Source: Enoplolaimus lenunculus
Lineage: Eukaryota > Nematoda > Enoplea > Enoplida > Thoracostomopsidae
Assembly (NCBI GenBank): GCA_030248215.1
Contig: JASANG010001500.1
Location: 1 to 64,000 of the forward strand
DNA: 64,000 bases
Direction: 5' to 3'
Positions within the stretch are counted from its first letter, which is position 1. Each line of letters starts with the position of its first letter. The translations under genes and the position numbers were made by a program. The notes below the pieces were generated by a model. It searched no databases. It had not been told where the DNA came from and saw only the letters and a program-made list of their open reading frames with translations. This document shows positions 22,301-32,613 of the stretch, piece after piece.

Positions 22301-25300
22301 AGCTATACTTCGTGCACATAAAAGTACAAAATACGACCCATTCCAAAAGCGTTCAAAATGTTTGCCACAACAAATGACAAAAATAAAAATAGTGAATTAA
22401 ATTAAACATTACAGAAAATAAAATATATCACAGCTTCATTTTAATTCAATATTTTGCATAACAAATAATAAAAATTAACGTTACAAAATAAACCTAATAT
22501 AGTAAACTCTCCAGATTCCTGTTCCGCAAACTAAATGAATAACCGCCAGCGACGGTCACAAAGTATTTCACAAAATAAACATTATGCCATGATGATACTT
22601 TTAGTAGGAATGTGCCGATACCAAAATTTATGCCGATGTTTATTTTGAAATTCTGCCGATGCCACGCCGATTCTAATTTTAATATACCACGCTTAACAGA
22701 GATAGGATACTACATTACATCATTATGCGAAGACTTAAAGCCTAACCACCGTAAACGATTGTAATTTTATGAGAACGGTTAGTTTCAATTTATTTTTCAA
22801 ATACAAACGCACGAACATACGTAACCATTTTCGTGATCAAATCGATAGCATTCTAACCGACTGTTATGTTCAAAAAGTATCGGCAAAGAAGTTTCACTGT
22901 TAAATCCGCTCTTGTACAATAACCAACCAAGTTTGCTCTAACATACCCAGATTATACTGGCTGGATAACTCCAAAATGCATGTCTAACGCATTACCAGTG
23001 TTGATAGCTCTAAAATGCGTTCTTAACGCAGAACTACATACACTGCGCTTGTACATCTGTACATTTCAGGTTAAGGCTCAAGTCTAGGCTCAGATACAGA
23101 GGTTCTTTCATATTTCAAGGTGTGCTAATTAGTATGCAAATTGCAAAATATAGTCTAGATGTGTAAAATAAAATCTATGTGTGCAACAAACTAGGCTGCT
23201 CTGGTACTTCGCAACGTAGTTGGGGAGTAGGGGGTCTACATGAACAACTCTCCAACTCTGCAAATCTTCCTATGTTCAGCCACCTCATTCGGAAACTTCA
23301 ACTGTGTTCAGCCCTACACTCCCGAAATCACGCCTGGTGTGAAATTTTACGTATGGAAACTGAAAGAGAAAAAAATGAATTTGGGCCACCTTTAAACCAC
23401 ACAAATAATATATTTACACCGCCTCTAAACAAGATATTGTGCAAATCAGTATGCAAATAAACTTTAGTATACAGAATTAAATTTAAGTGTGCAAAAGCAT
23501 ACTGCTTTGCACAAACAATCCCTGCTTAATAAATTTTTTAGAAATCAGTATACGTCAAAAACGTAGTTTAGAAATGTCTGAGATTAGAATAATGGCTACA
23601 CGTAACAATCAGATATATATACATTTTCTTAAAGCTGTAAATACAAAAACAAGTATCACGTCAGGCAGAGATATATACGTAAAATTTCCTTAAAACCCTC
23701 AAAGCCACAGCATCGTGCGCTGTCACAGTTCAGCCATCAAAAAAAATCACCTTTTATCGATACAACCGCATCATACAAATATCTCTGATGGACTGATATT
23801 GTTGAATGTTGTTGATCCATGTGCATTTGCAATGATTTTTCAGAATGCTGTAATGGCAAAAATGAGTAATCATATTCATATTAATGAGAAAGAACACAAT
23901 AAAAGCCAAATACCTGGGCACTTGTAAGGAAGAAAAGCTTTTGCAGACATCAAAAATATACCTACCTCAACCAACGTACGGATGTAACGGGACCCACTTC
24001 AGAAATTGTTGAAAGATTCAAATGTTACGATACATGTTAGATTCTTCAATATTGCATATAACATAAAACACCATTAATCAGCGAATTTTGATTTTGGTGC
24101 CGTGTACGCAAAGCTTTCATCAAATAGTTAGCTTGAGCTACTTATTCGATGAAAAATTAAAAGCGTACTTTGGAATTTTAACTGATAAGAATTACATATT
24201 TCAGTGGTACAATTACGTATGCGCGTTAGGTTAATTAAAGTGAAACACTAATAAGTTACAGTCGATATTTGAACACCACGTACAACTATGAATATGAGAT
24301 ACACTTCTCCACTAAACTCCATTCGCTAATCGTGTATTTTCCATAGTTCTTTAAACCATTCATAGTTGGTTTTTAAAGTTTTCTACGCATTTTTAACAAA
24401 ATAAACACAAACATAGTAAATCGCGAGCAAATCTGCTTCGTCGATTTCAAAAAGTTTTCTGAAAACAATCATGCCTTTAGATAGTTGCATTTCGGGCACG
24501 TCAGCTTTTTTATGAGATCTGGATGTTGCAGTTTGTGATGAGCAGCAAACAATTCTTTAGTGTGTGATTTTGTTGAGCAAAAGAAACATCGAAACGGCCC
24601 TTGGAAATGCGATTTACGCATATGTTTGGCTGCCTCCTGAAACAAACAAGTGTTCACATACGGACTGAAGGATATACGCATGTCGAGCGGATCTCACGAA
24701 ATGTTTCATGTTTTGTGCTCTAAGATCGAAAAGCGGATGTCCGTCCGTCTGTCTGTCCGTCAAGTGAGAATGTCAAGAACCGCCGAGCCGGTTTTGTTGA
24801 AAAATAACTACTAGCATATTACGTAGTTTAATTATAAATTCTAACTAACGCAGTACCATATAGAGCCTTCAAGAAAATTTTGCTGCAGATGCGGAGGGGC
24901 TCGAACCCACGACGTAGCCATTACCGTCTGCTGCTCTAACCACCGAGCTACGCAGCAGTGCAAAGTTTACACTACAATGGTTTATATTGGTTAAGTTTGA
25001 CACTACGAGATAGAGTCACTGACAGAATAAAGTGCAATCGCGATCACTCGCAGCCAGGCACCCAAAAATACCGATACAGACAGATACGTATATCGGTTAA
25101 GCACCAGTTTTAGGATAAGAAAAACTTGAATATGTCGCTAAAATTTCTATACTCGCAAATTAGCAGGGTACTCGTTAAGTAGCAAAGTAGCTAGTCCAAT
25201 TATTGCTTTTGAGCATAAATACTGTCAGAAGTGAATCCGACAGTCAAAACTTCCACCATAGTAATATGTGCGTTTCTTACTGGGGGTGGGCCAGCCACAA

Positions 25301-26110
25301 ACCAAAAAACTCCCACCCCTGGTTAATTTTACGTCAGTTGCATTATTGGAAAAACATAATCAGCTTGAATTAAACATACCCTCTCCTCTCGATCATATGT
25401 CATATATTAGATCTGCGATTATTATTTATGTATATGGTTGTTTTCGATTGTGTGCTTAGTTCCAGGAGTAACTAAACACTGTCTTGTGCAAATGACGCTT
25501 TATTGAAAATTCTGCAACCTCCCGCACTCAAAATTTTTTCAAGGTTGAGAACCGGGGACACCCGATTGACGCTCTCACACGACGCTGCGACCCAGCGAAT
25601 GTCCAGATTAATATACTTTTACAATTGTCTGTGACATGCGCATAGCCGAAACAAGCATAGCTATGAATCAGGCACAAACATTTAAAAGCTGAAACTCAGT
25701 ATCAAAAATTTAGTTTATAACCGAAACCGAACCAGTTCATGTTTATATTGAATATGACATTTTCAAAGAATTCCGTATTTCTCCATTAACTAATACGAAC
25801 ACGGCGTACACAAAATGTAGACTTTCAGAAAATTTCTCTGAAATACTAGATCACCGTTTAAATTTTAGCAATAACACGTTGTATGCCATCAAGTAGCTTT
25901 AATGTATATATTTCACGCATGGCACACTACATATATCATTTACTTGTTTGCTTCGGAAGAGCCTTTGACAAAACTGGCACGAAAATCGCGCTTTATGCGA
26001 ATCGTAGTAATGCTCGTGAAGATCGTCATAGTTGTCAGTCCGAAACTTGCAAAAATGACAGCATTTTGGCATTTTGCAACGAGCGTTGGTGTATTGAACG
26101 GAACCAAAAA
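13388..26110 (-). CDS. Multi-C2H2 zinc-finger protein with long disordered C-terminus
   Basis: Exons joined by phase (- strand) are 18299-18391, 17311-17454, 16810-17095, 15878-16048, 15465-15606 and the terminal 13388-15229. Two upstream exons are 25944-26110 and 24475-24636. At least eight good C-x2-C-x12-H-x4-H fingers are visible. Three cross exon joints, which confirms the splicing: CQFC..HMRKSH, CQNC..HCVEEH and CEKC..HKAKFH. Weaker fingers include CHYC and CSEC. The last exon gives 613 disordered residues with three 'HLPPE(I/L/V)R' motifs near its start and several DPR motifs towards the end ('KDPRIRP', 'NDPRDPRIAKR'). A nuclear DNA- or RNA-binding regulator is likely. I cannot name the orthologue. 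Exons between 24475 and 18391 are missing from this model, and the 24475 exon appears to need a GC donor. The 5' end is not located. Confidence 0.8.
16049..16809. other. Intron of the zinc-finger gene
   Basis: AT-rich intron between two phase-checked exons. It contains a segment at 16260-16330 ('GTTTCCGTTTCTGCTATTTT') that resembles the diverged repeat near 42060-43250. Confidence 0.5.
17560..17910. repeat. CpG-rich degenerate repeat, copy 1
   Basis: A CpG-dense island in AT-rich intron sequence, built from short variations on CGCGGTT, GTCGCGG and TTGCAGCTGCG. A related block lies at 46165-46330, sharing 'GCAATCGCGAGTC/GCGATTGCGTC'-like strings and a common 'TTGCACTTA' end. It is probably a GC-rich transposon remnant with internal inverted repeats. 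Confidence 0.6.
18804..19012. mobile_element. TA-flanked MITE (family B), near-perfect palindrome
   Basis: 209 bp, starting CACTGCAAAAAATGGTGAG and ending in TTTTTTCCAGTG, with TA on both sides. The left half (GAGTCAAATTGACT, CGAAATAGGCTCTACAGGA) reads back almost exactly in the right half. The whole element can therefore form one long hairpin with a loop near 18905. It sits in a 6 kb intron of the zinc-finger gene. Confidence 0.9.
19922..20088. mobile_element. hAT-like MITE (family A) with perfect 8 bp target duplication
   Basis: 167 bp between perfect 8 bp direct repeats ACGCCTCC (19914-19921 and 20089-20096). The ends are GGTCCATGTTACTTTAAG and CTTAAAGTATCATTGGCC. The interior is like 12480-12652. 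Confidence 0.9.
20177..20515. mobile_element. MITE with TGGCTGG ends and CTTAAGTAT motifs
   Basis: The left end TGGCTGGGCGTTCGAAACT and right end AAAAATCCAGCCA are inverted. Just inside each end are repeats of CTTAAGTATAACTT and its complement. A fragment with the same 'ACTTAAGTATAAAGTTATACTTAAG' motif lies near 58970-59010. Confidence 0.65.
20860..20940. repeat. Imperfect hairpin of about 70 bp
   Basis: CGGAACAATTATAAACGCTGG is mirrored by CCAGCATTTACAGTTGTTCTG about 15 bases later. This gives a stem of about 22 bp with few mismatches and a short loop. Confidence 0.55.
22085..22150 (+). repeat. tRNA-like SINE head
   Basis: It has box A-like TAGCTCATGGC and box B-like GGATTTGAGTCC at tRNA spacing, but no full cloverleaf. 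It looks like a decayed tRNA-derived element. Confidence 0.4.
22602..22890. mobile_element. hAT-type repeat with GTGCCGATAC end (family F), copy 1
   Basis: It starts near TAGTAGGAATGTGCCGATACC and ends near AAAAGTATCGGCA. The interior shares 'ATTACATCATTA', 'AACCACCGTAAACGAT' and 'TTTTATGAGAACGGTT' with 60168-60480, which confirms a family. Shorter pieces lie near 58270-58335 and 59560-59745. The TAGTGATGTGC-type end is common in hAT elements. Confidence 0.7.
24885..24960 (-). repeat. tRNA-derived SINE head with intact A and B boxes
   Basis: On the - strand, TAGCTCGGTGG (box A) and GGTTCGAGCCC (box B) are at tRNA spacing, with a good D arm. The anticodon stem does not pair and the acceptor stem has mismatches, so this is not a working tRNA. 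It runs on into GCAGCAAAATTTTCTTGAAGG. A similar string at 35165-35190 marks it as a SINE body. Confidence 0.65.
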
Positions 26111-27397
26111 CTATTTGCCAACTATACACATACAGTAACCTGAAGTCTTAACTTTTCTTCAATTAGCCTATAATCATATTCATACAGCAATTTATGAATA
26201 TTTTTTAGCATAGTCAGTGAAAGCAGCATAATAGGTATTGACTATTGAAACATCAAAATTGTGAACGGTTAAAAATGAAATTGGACCAACGGCATATACC
26301 AGCTTAATTTTACGAACACCAGAATACAGAGACACCTCATTTATAGTGACTACTCTATTATAGATTGTGGCCTGACTTAATATTTAAATAAATATGTTCC
26401 AACTGGTGGTCTGAACAGCAGGCCCACTGAATGCTTGTAATATCTAAAGGGTTAGCGTGATTTTAAAACTGTGTTCGGAACAAAGGAATATATGTCGACA
26501 TAAATAAATTATCTCATGTGTTAACAAACAAGTAATCCTGTTTTAGATTGATATACTATACGGTTGGCATCGAGCTCACGTAGAAAATCCACTATCCGGT
26601 TCCGGTCGTACCCTAGTGTCAATCTGAGGTTAAAGTTTTCCTTTTTAGTTTCAATTAATAAATATTTGAAAGGCATAGCGCCTGCTTATTCAACGATTAG
26701 TATGTTTTTGTCTTCCTGCACCTATGGGTATACGATTTACTTAGTAATTCAGTATTTTGCAGCCTTCTAATATGGTAACCGATCAAATCAATTCAACAAC
26801 CAACTAGCTACGTACCTAATGATGTTACGCTTGTTTCTGGAAACACTTCGTTTGAATGCGATTCGGGTCGTTGCTACACGTAATAAATAAGTTGCAGAAT
26901 GTTCTGAACTGGAGTTTAATTACAGACACAAAACTTGTTGACCTATGTAAATAATAAGAGGACTGTTTGTTAGGAACCAAGCTGGCTTATACAGAAACAT
27001 ATCTTAGTCTTATTTTAAATTTAAGTTCGGATCTAACTTTAGGCAAAGGTTCCTAATAAGTTTTTTGCTTGCCAGTTAAGCGGACGGTTACAGATACTAT
27101 GCTAGATTTTCAGTTTCTAGTGATGATATTGCAGTGACACAAATAAACACTCGAATATGAACTGTGCTATTGTCAAATTCCCTGAGTTTAACTTAAGTCT
27201 AAGGTCGCCTTAGGTCTCGACTATACAAATTTTAAAAACTATTACTAACTGGTGATAGATGTTGTATGCATTTGAAAATATGGGCCTTTGTTAATAGCAT
27301 ATGGTCAGTTGATGATGGAAACTGGAGTATATACGGTTTCATTTTCCACAAGACGACGTAACATGCGGACAATGCAAAATCGTATCATATGTTTATA
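26111..27397. other. Stretch upstream of the visible zinc-finger exons
   Basis: AT-rich. I see no convincing exon or repeat. The true 5' end and promoter of the zinc-finger gene may lie here. Confidence 0.35.
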
Positions 27398-27530
27398 CAC
27401 CGCAATAAATGGTGAGTCAAATTGACTCTCTCTGAAATAGCCTCTACGGGACTACACCGACTGAGCCAAATTTGACACCGCCAGGATTAAATTCGAGTCA
27501 CTGAGTCGCACGTTTAACTCTGGCGATTAT
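27398..27530. mobile_element. TA-flanked MITE (family B), truncated copy
   Basis: It begins CACCGCAATAAATGGTGAGTC and keeps the GAGTCAAATTGACT motif. The right end is lost where the minisatellite begins. Confidence 0.75.
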
Positions 27531-27540
27531 TTTTTCGCTG

Positions 27541-29495
27541 GGTTGGTAGGGAAAACCTGAACCAAAGGTTTCGGTTGGAAAACGGGATAAGTGGAAAATT
27601 AAAGCGTAAGGCATAGGTTTTGGTTGGAAAACGGGAAAAGTGGAAATTTTTAATGCTTAGATTTACCCTAGCTTGGTAGGGAAAATCTGAAGTATAGATT
27701 TTGGTTGGAAAACGGGAAAAGTGTAAAATTTAAAGGCCTAGATTTACCTTAGGTTGGTAGGGAAAATATGAAGCATAGGTTTTGGTTGGAAAATGGGAGA
27801 AGTGGAAAAGTGAAAGGACTAGATTTGCCTTAGGTTGGTAGGGAAAATCTGAAGCATAGGTTTTGGTTGGAAAATGGGAAAAGTGTAAAATTCTAATGCC
27901 TAGATTTTTCCCCTGGGTTGGTAAGGAAATCTGAAGCATGGGTTTTGGTTGGAAAACGGGAAAAGTGGAAAAGTGGAACGCCTAGATTTTCCCCTGGGTT
28001 GGTAGGGAAAATCTGAAACATAGGTTTTGGTTGGAAAACGGGAAAAGTTTAAATTCTAATGCCTAGATTTTTCCCCTGGATTGGTAGGGAAATTCAGAAG
28101 CGTAGGTTTTGGTTGAAAAGCGGGAAAAGTGGAAAAGTGGAAAATTCAAGCGTAGGGCATAGGTTTTGGTTGGAAAACGGGAAAACTGGAAAATTTTAAT
28201 GCCTAGATTTTTACGCTGGGTTGGTAGGGAAATCTGAAGCATAGGTTTTGGTTGGAAAACGGGAAAAGTGGAAAATTCTAATCCCTAGATTTTTATTCTG
28301 AGTTGGTAGGGAAAATCTGAAGCACAGGTTTTGGTTGGAAAACGGGAAAAGTGGAAAATTCTAATGCCTAGATTTTTACCCTGGGTTGGTAGGGAAAATT
28401 TGAAGCATAGGTTTTGGTTGGAAAACAGGAAAAGTGGAAAATTGAAATGCCTAGATACTTTCTTGGTTAGTAGGAGAAATCTAAAGCGATGGTTGGAAAA
28501 CGGGAAAAGTGGAAAAGTGGAAAATTCAAGCGTAGGGAATAGGTTTTGGTTGGAAAACGGGAAAAGTGGAAAATTCTAATGCCTAGATTTTTTCGCTGGG
28601 TTGGTAGGGAAAATCTGAAGCATACGTTTTGATTGGAATACGGGAAAAGGAAAAATTCCAATGCCTAGATTTTAATCCTGGGTTGGTAGGGAAAACCTGA
28701 ACCAAAGGTTTCGGTTGGAAAACGGGAAAAGTGGAAAATTTTAATGCTTAGATTTACCCTGGCTTGGTAGGGAAAATCTGAAGTATAGATTTTGGTTGGA
28801 AAACGGGAAAAGTGGAAAATTTAAAGGCCTAGATTTACCTTAGGTTGGTAGGGAAAATGTGAAGCATATGTTTTGGTTGGAAAATGGGAAAAGTGGAAAA
28901 TTTAAAGGCCTAGATTTACCTTAGGTTGGTAGGGAAAATCTGAAGCATAGGGTTTGGTTGGAAAACGGGAAAAGTGGAAAATTTAAAGGCCTAGATTTAC
29001 CTTAGGTTGGTAGGGAAAATCTGAAGCATAGGGTTTGGTTGGAAAACGGGAAAAGTGGAAAATTTAAAGGCCTAGATTTATCTTAGGTTGGTAGGGAAAA
29101 TCTGAAGCATAGGTTTTGGTTGGAAAATGGGAAAAGTGGAAAATTTAAAGGCCTAGATTTACCTTAGGTTAGTAGGGAAAATCTGAAGCATAGGGTTTGG
29201 TTGGAAAACGGGAAAAGTGGAAAATTTAAAGGCCTAGATTTATCTTAGGTTGGTAGGGAAAATCTGAAGCATAGGGTTTGGTTGGAAAACGGGAAAAGTG
29301 GAAAATTTAAAGGCCTAGATTTATCTTAGGTTGGTAGCGAAAATCTGAAGCATAGGTTTTGGTTGGAAAATGGGAAAAGTGGAAAATTTAAAGGCCTAGA
29401 TTCACCTTAGGTTGGTAGAAAATATATGAAGCATAGGTTTTGGTTGAAAACGGGAAAAGTGGAAAATTTAAAGGCCTAGATTTACCCTGGGTTGG
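27541..29495 (+). repeat. Minisatellite, about 24 units of about 82 bp
   Basis: The core phrases GGTTGGTAGGGAAAATCTGAA, GGTTTTGGTTGGAAAACGGG, AAAAGTGGAAAATT and GCCTAGATTT recur every 80-85 bases. Units in 28840-29460 are nearly identical, while those on the left differ more. Local reading frames such as 'FWLENGKSGK' are by-products of the repeat. No spacer-and-constant-repeat structure is present, so it is not CRISPR-like. Confidence 0.95.
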
Positions 29496-29635
29496 AAGTC
29501 AGCGACGACCAAATTTGATATACCTATTTATGTTTCCTCGGCTTTCCGGCCATAGCCAACAACGTCTTTAAAACAAATTAAAACTTTTTTACAACCTTAA
29601 GGCGTCACTGAAAAGCGTCGCCATTGGAATTTTCT

Positions 29636-30175
29636 ACTTTTCCCATTTTCCAAACAAAACCTATGCTTTAGATTTTCCCTTCCAACCAAGGGGAAATATA
29701 GACGTAGAAATTTTCCACTTTTCCCGTTTTAAAAACAAAACCAATGCTTCAGAATTTTCCTACCAACCCAGGGTAAATTTAGGCGTTTAAATTTGCCAAT
29801 TTTCCCGTTTTCCAACCAAAACCTATGCTGCAGATTTTCCCTACCAACCAAGGGAAAATCTAGGAGTTCAAATTTTCCACTTTTCCCGTTTTCCAACCAA
29901 AACCTATGCTTCAAATTTTCCCTACCAACCCAGGAATAATGTAAGCTTTTAAAATTTACACTTTTCCCGTTTTCCAAACAAACTTTTACACTACAGATTT
30001 TCCCTACCAACCAAGGGAAAATCTAGGCGTTTAAATTTTCCACTTTTCCCGTTTTCCAACGTAAACCTGTGCTTCAAACTTTCCCTACCAACCCAGGAAT
30101 AATCCAATCATATAAAATGCAGGCCTATGAATTTTCCACTTTTCCACCGCAAAACCTATGCCCGCGATTTTTCCT
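29636..30175 (-). repeat. Same minisatellite in opposite orientation, about six units
   Basis: Here the units read as the complement: CCACTTTTCCCGTTTTCCAA, CCAAAACCTATGCTTC and ATTTTCCCTACCAACC. About 140 bp of unrelated sequence (29496-29635) separates it from the forward array, so the whole block is an inverted repeat. Confidence 0.93.
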
Positions 30176-30784
30176 ACCAACCAGTGAAAAATCAGGTCGT
30201 CATACAGGAGTGGCTGCGATGCACTCCTGGTCGTAAGTTTTCCACCCTGGAAAAGTGGAAGCCTCTGATCTATACATGGGCCGAAGTGTTTATGGGTCAT
30301 CTCACGCGCTAGTGTAAAAAGTTTTCCAACCACCACGTTTGGAAGTGCATATAAAACCACATTCTGGTTTGGGATTTGAGACATATCCAGTAGTGTAGTT
30401 AGATAGTAGTAAATGTCCTTACTCCCTACGAAGGGAGTCAGGATAAAACATATGTGTTTCCATGACTTCAGGACAATCGAAACCTAATTTAACAGCAGAT
30501 AAATTAAACATTTCCAATATATGCGTACATAATAGCTCGCAGCAACTGTTATAATACATTGTTTGTAGTCCCTTCTCAGGGACTCGCGACAAAACAAGTT
30601 GCTATCCAGGGCATACGGACGTATTCATTGCTGTGCATACGGCATGTTAATTGTCGTAATAGTTTCAAAACGACCATTGGACGTTTTGAGTACTGCAACA
30701 ACTGAGGCTCTGAGAGCAACGTAGGGACAAAAAACGGTAGGACAATTTTTTACAGTAGCGCTTGCGTTTTAACGTGGATTACCC
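30176..30784. other. Stretch right of the minisatellite
   Basis: It includes two short hairpins, ACTCCCTACGAAGGGAGT (about 30421) and AGTCCCTTCTCAGGGACT (about 30568). Some weak minisatellite-like strings persist to about 30330. I see no gene. Confidence 0.45.
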
Positions 30785-31235
30785 ATTACTCTATTGACCC
30801 GAATAAGTGGGCGAGGGGTAATAAGAGGGGGTCCCCATTCTGAGTCCGAATCAATTGGAGTCCGCATCCCTAATAAGAGTCCTTAAACGGATAGAGTCCC
30901 TAAACCTTAATTAGAGTCCGTAAATGTCAAATAACCCTAATTGTAGCGCATAAAAATTACTCCAGGACCAAATAACTTGAGTTCGAAACTTTAAAGCATA
31001 CTTAAATTTTGAAAGTACATTCCTAAGTATAAGCTTGTATTATCACTTAAGCTATTGACACAAGACAAAAAACGTTTAATTCAACGGATAATTGCCGTAC
31101 AGGATATATATCAGTAACGAAGGGCGGCGGAGCATGGGTTAAAAATAAATAACAGTCCGTAACCGAATAACTGGGGTACCCTCTCGAGAGGCAAAATAAA
31201 TATCAGTCCCACCTCTCTTATTCGGGCACTACAGT
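30785..31235. repeat. Dispersed foldback-type repeat, copy 2
   Basis: It is related to 10720-11145 (see there). It begins with GACCCGAATAAGTGGG and ends with CTCTTATTCGGGCAC, so its ends are inverted GACCCGAATAAG motifs. Confidence 0.75.
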
Positions 31236-31745
31236 ATACAAAAAAACTGATTTTATTAAAGTTTGGAAACTATACAAACACAAAGTTCATGTCGGACATC
31301 TACATATTTTTAGATAAAAATGTATATACTTATCCCTTAAGAGATTTTTCTATATTGCATTGTATGCTATTTGACATCCGGTTATGGATCGCTTTGAAAA
31401 TTCGCATGGGTTGCGTTTTGAGCCCTCAGTTCCTTTGTTCCTGGATGCGTTAGTTTTTCGGACCATATGATATGTACATTTTAGTTGGCATTTTTGTGTT
31501 CCAATTATATATAATTATTGTTGTTCTTACGATCATATTTCACGGAGCAACAAAATTATTCGTCTTGTTTTATGGCTTGTTTGCTTAATCAAATAATGCG
31601 CCATTCAGCTTAATTACATGGGCACAAATTCACAGCGCTTATGTCACTACAACTGTTGGTAGCAGGTTTTACATGCATTTGAGAATAAGCTAATTATTGC
31701 TGCTTGAGTAACTATAGTCTGTGACAGCTTTACATTTGCCGGTAA

Positions 31746-31930
31746 GTAGGGTGCAACCGGATAATTTATCATGTGTTTTCACGTACTGCGCTTATAGCAT
31801 TAAAAGCGATAAAATAGCGTTAAAAATGTAATTTTTGGTAACAAGTAATATTTATTTTCCGGCTCCGGTTCCGGTATTTTTATCTTTCCGGTCCCGGTTC
31901 CGATATTTTATAATTCCGGTTGCACATTGC
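31746..31930. mobile_element. MITE with AGGGTGCAACCGG ends (family D)
   Basis: About 180 bp with inverted ends AGGGTGCAACCGGA and TCCGGTTGCACA, and CCGG-rich inner parts (GGCTCCGGTTCCGG). It is flanked by TTGCCGGTAAG and TTGCCGGCAAG, which may be a target duplication. Solitary ends of the same family (TTTTTCACCTCAGGTTGCACCCT) are at 34965-34991 and 45655-45685. Confidence 0.65.
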
Positions 31931-32339
31931 CGGCAAGGTACGTAATAACCTGACCCGCTTGCCCAACACCTGCTTCCCGCTTCGGCATAATCTCGGCCTC
32001 CAGTGCTGACTCCTGTAGAATTTCTGACAAAGATTTAAACATTTTTGTTAATTTTTTCGCATGTTTTAAATCAGTAAAAAATTTTGTACAACTTTGTCGA
32101 ACTTTCAAATTTTCAAGATTTCTTGAAAAACAATTGGTCAAAACAACGAATTTAACATTTTAGATTAACTGATTAATTTTGCCGGTCGACCACCGCTTTC
32201 GGTATTTTTCACCTCGGCTTGTACTCTGCCGTTCCCTGTAAGAGGTCGACCGGCCGTTTTGGTAGATTGTTTTTGCTGGCGATTTCAACCATTTAGCAAG
32301 CGATACTTTTCGTTGTTTTTCAATTCCAGTTTAATATAA

Positions 32340-32613
32340 CTCATCCAGAAAAATATTTAGTAGCGACAGCCAAACCGGATATCCGTTTTTGTATATTTTT
32401 TAATATCCGTTTTCAGTTTTATTTAACTCCTGTTAACAGCAGATCCGCAATGAACAAAACGCGAGTAGGGTTGATTCTCATCCAGAAAAATATTTAATAG
32501 CAACAGCCAAATCGGATATCCGTTTTTGTATATTTTTTAATATCCGTTTTCAGTTTTATTTAACTCCTGTTAACAGCAGATCCGCAATGAACAAAACGCG
32601 AGTAGGGTTGATT
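32340..32613 (+). repeat. 137 bp tandem duplication over the receptor start
   Basis: 32340-32476 and 32477-32613 are direct copies that differ at only three positions, all transitions. Each copy has a T-rich stretch ending in AG (TCCTGTTAACAG) just before CCGCAATGAACAAAACGCG. The candidate splice acceptor and start codon are therefore both present twice (ATG at 32450 and 32587). From the first ATG only a 15-codon frame can be read. Confidence 0.95.

Noticed and set aside
24885-24960. A working tRNA gene
   Set aside because: The D arm and boxes look right, but the anticodon stem does not form and the acceptor stem has mismatches.
27730-30010. Apparent reading frames over the minisatellite
   Set aside because: They follow the repeat unit on both strands and show no splice sites or non-repeat homology.
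27541-30175. Regular repeat array that might suggest CRISPR
   Set aside because: Whole 82 bp units repeat with gradual divergence. There are no constant repeats with unique spacers, and the DNA is animal.
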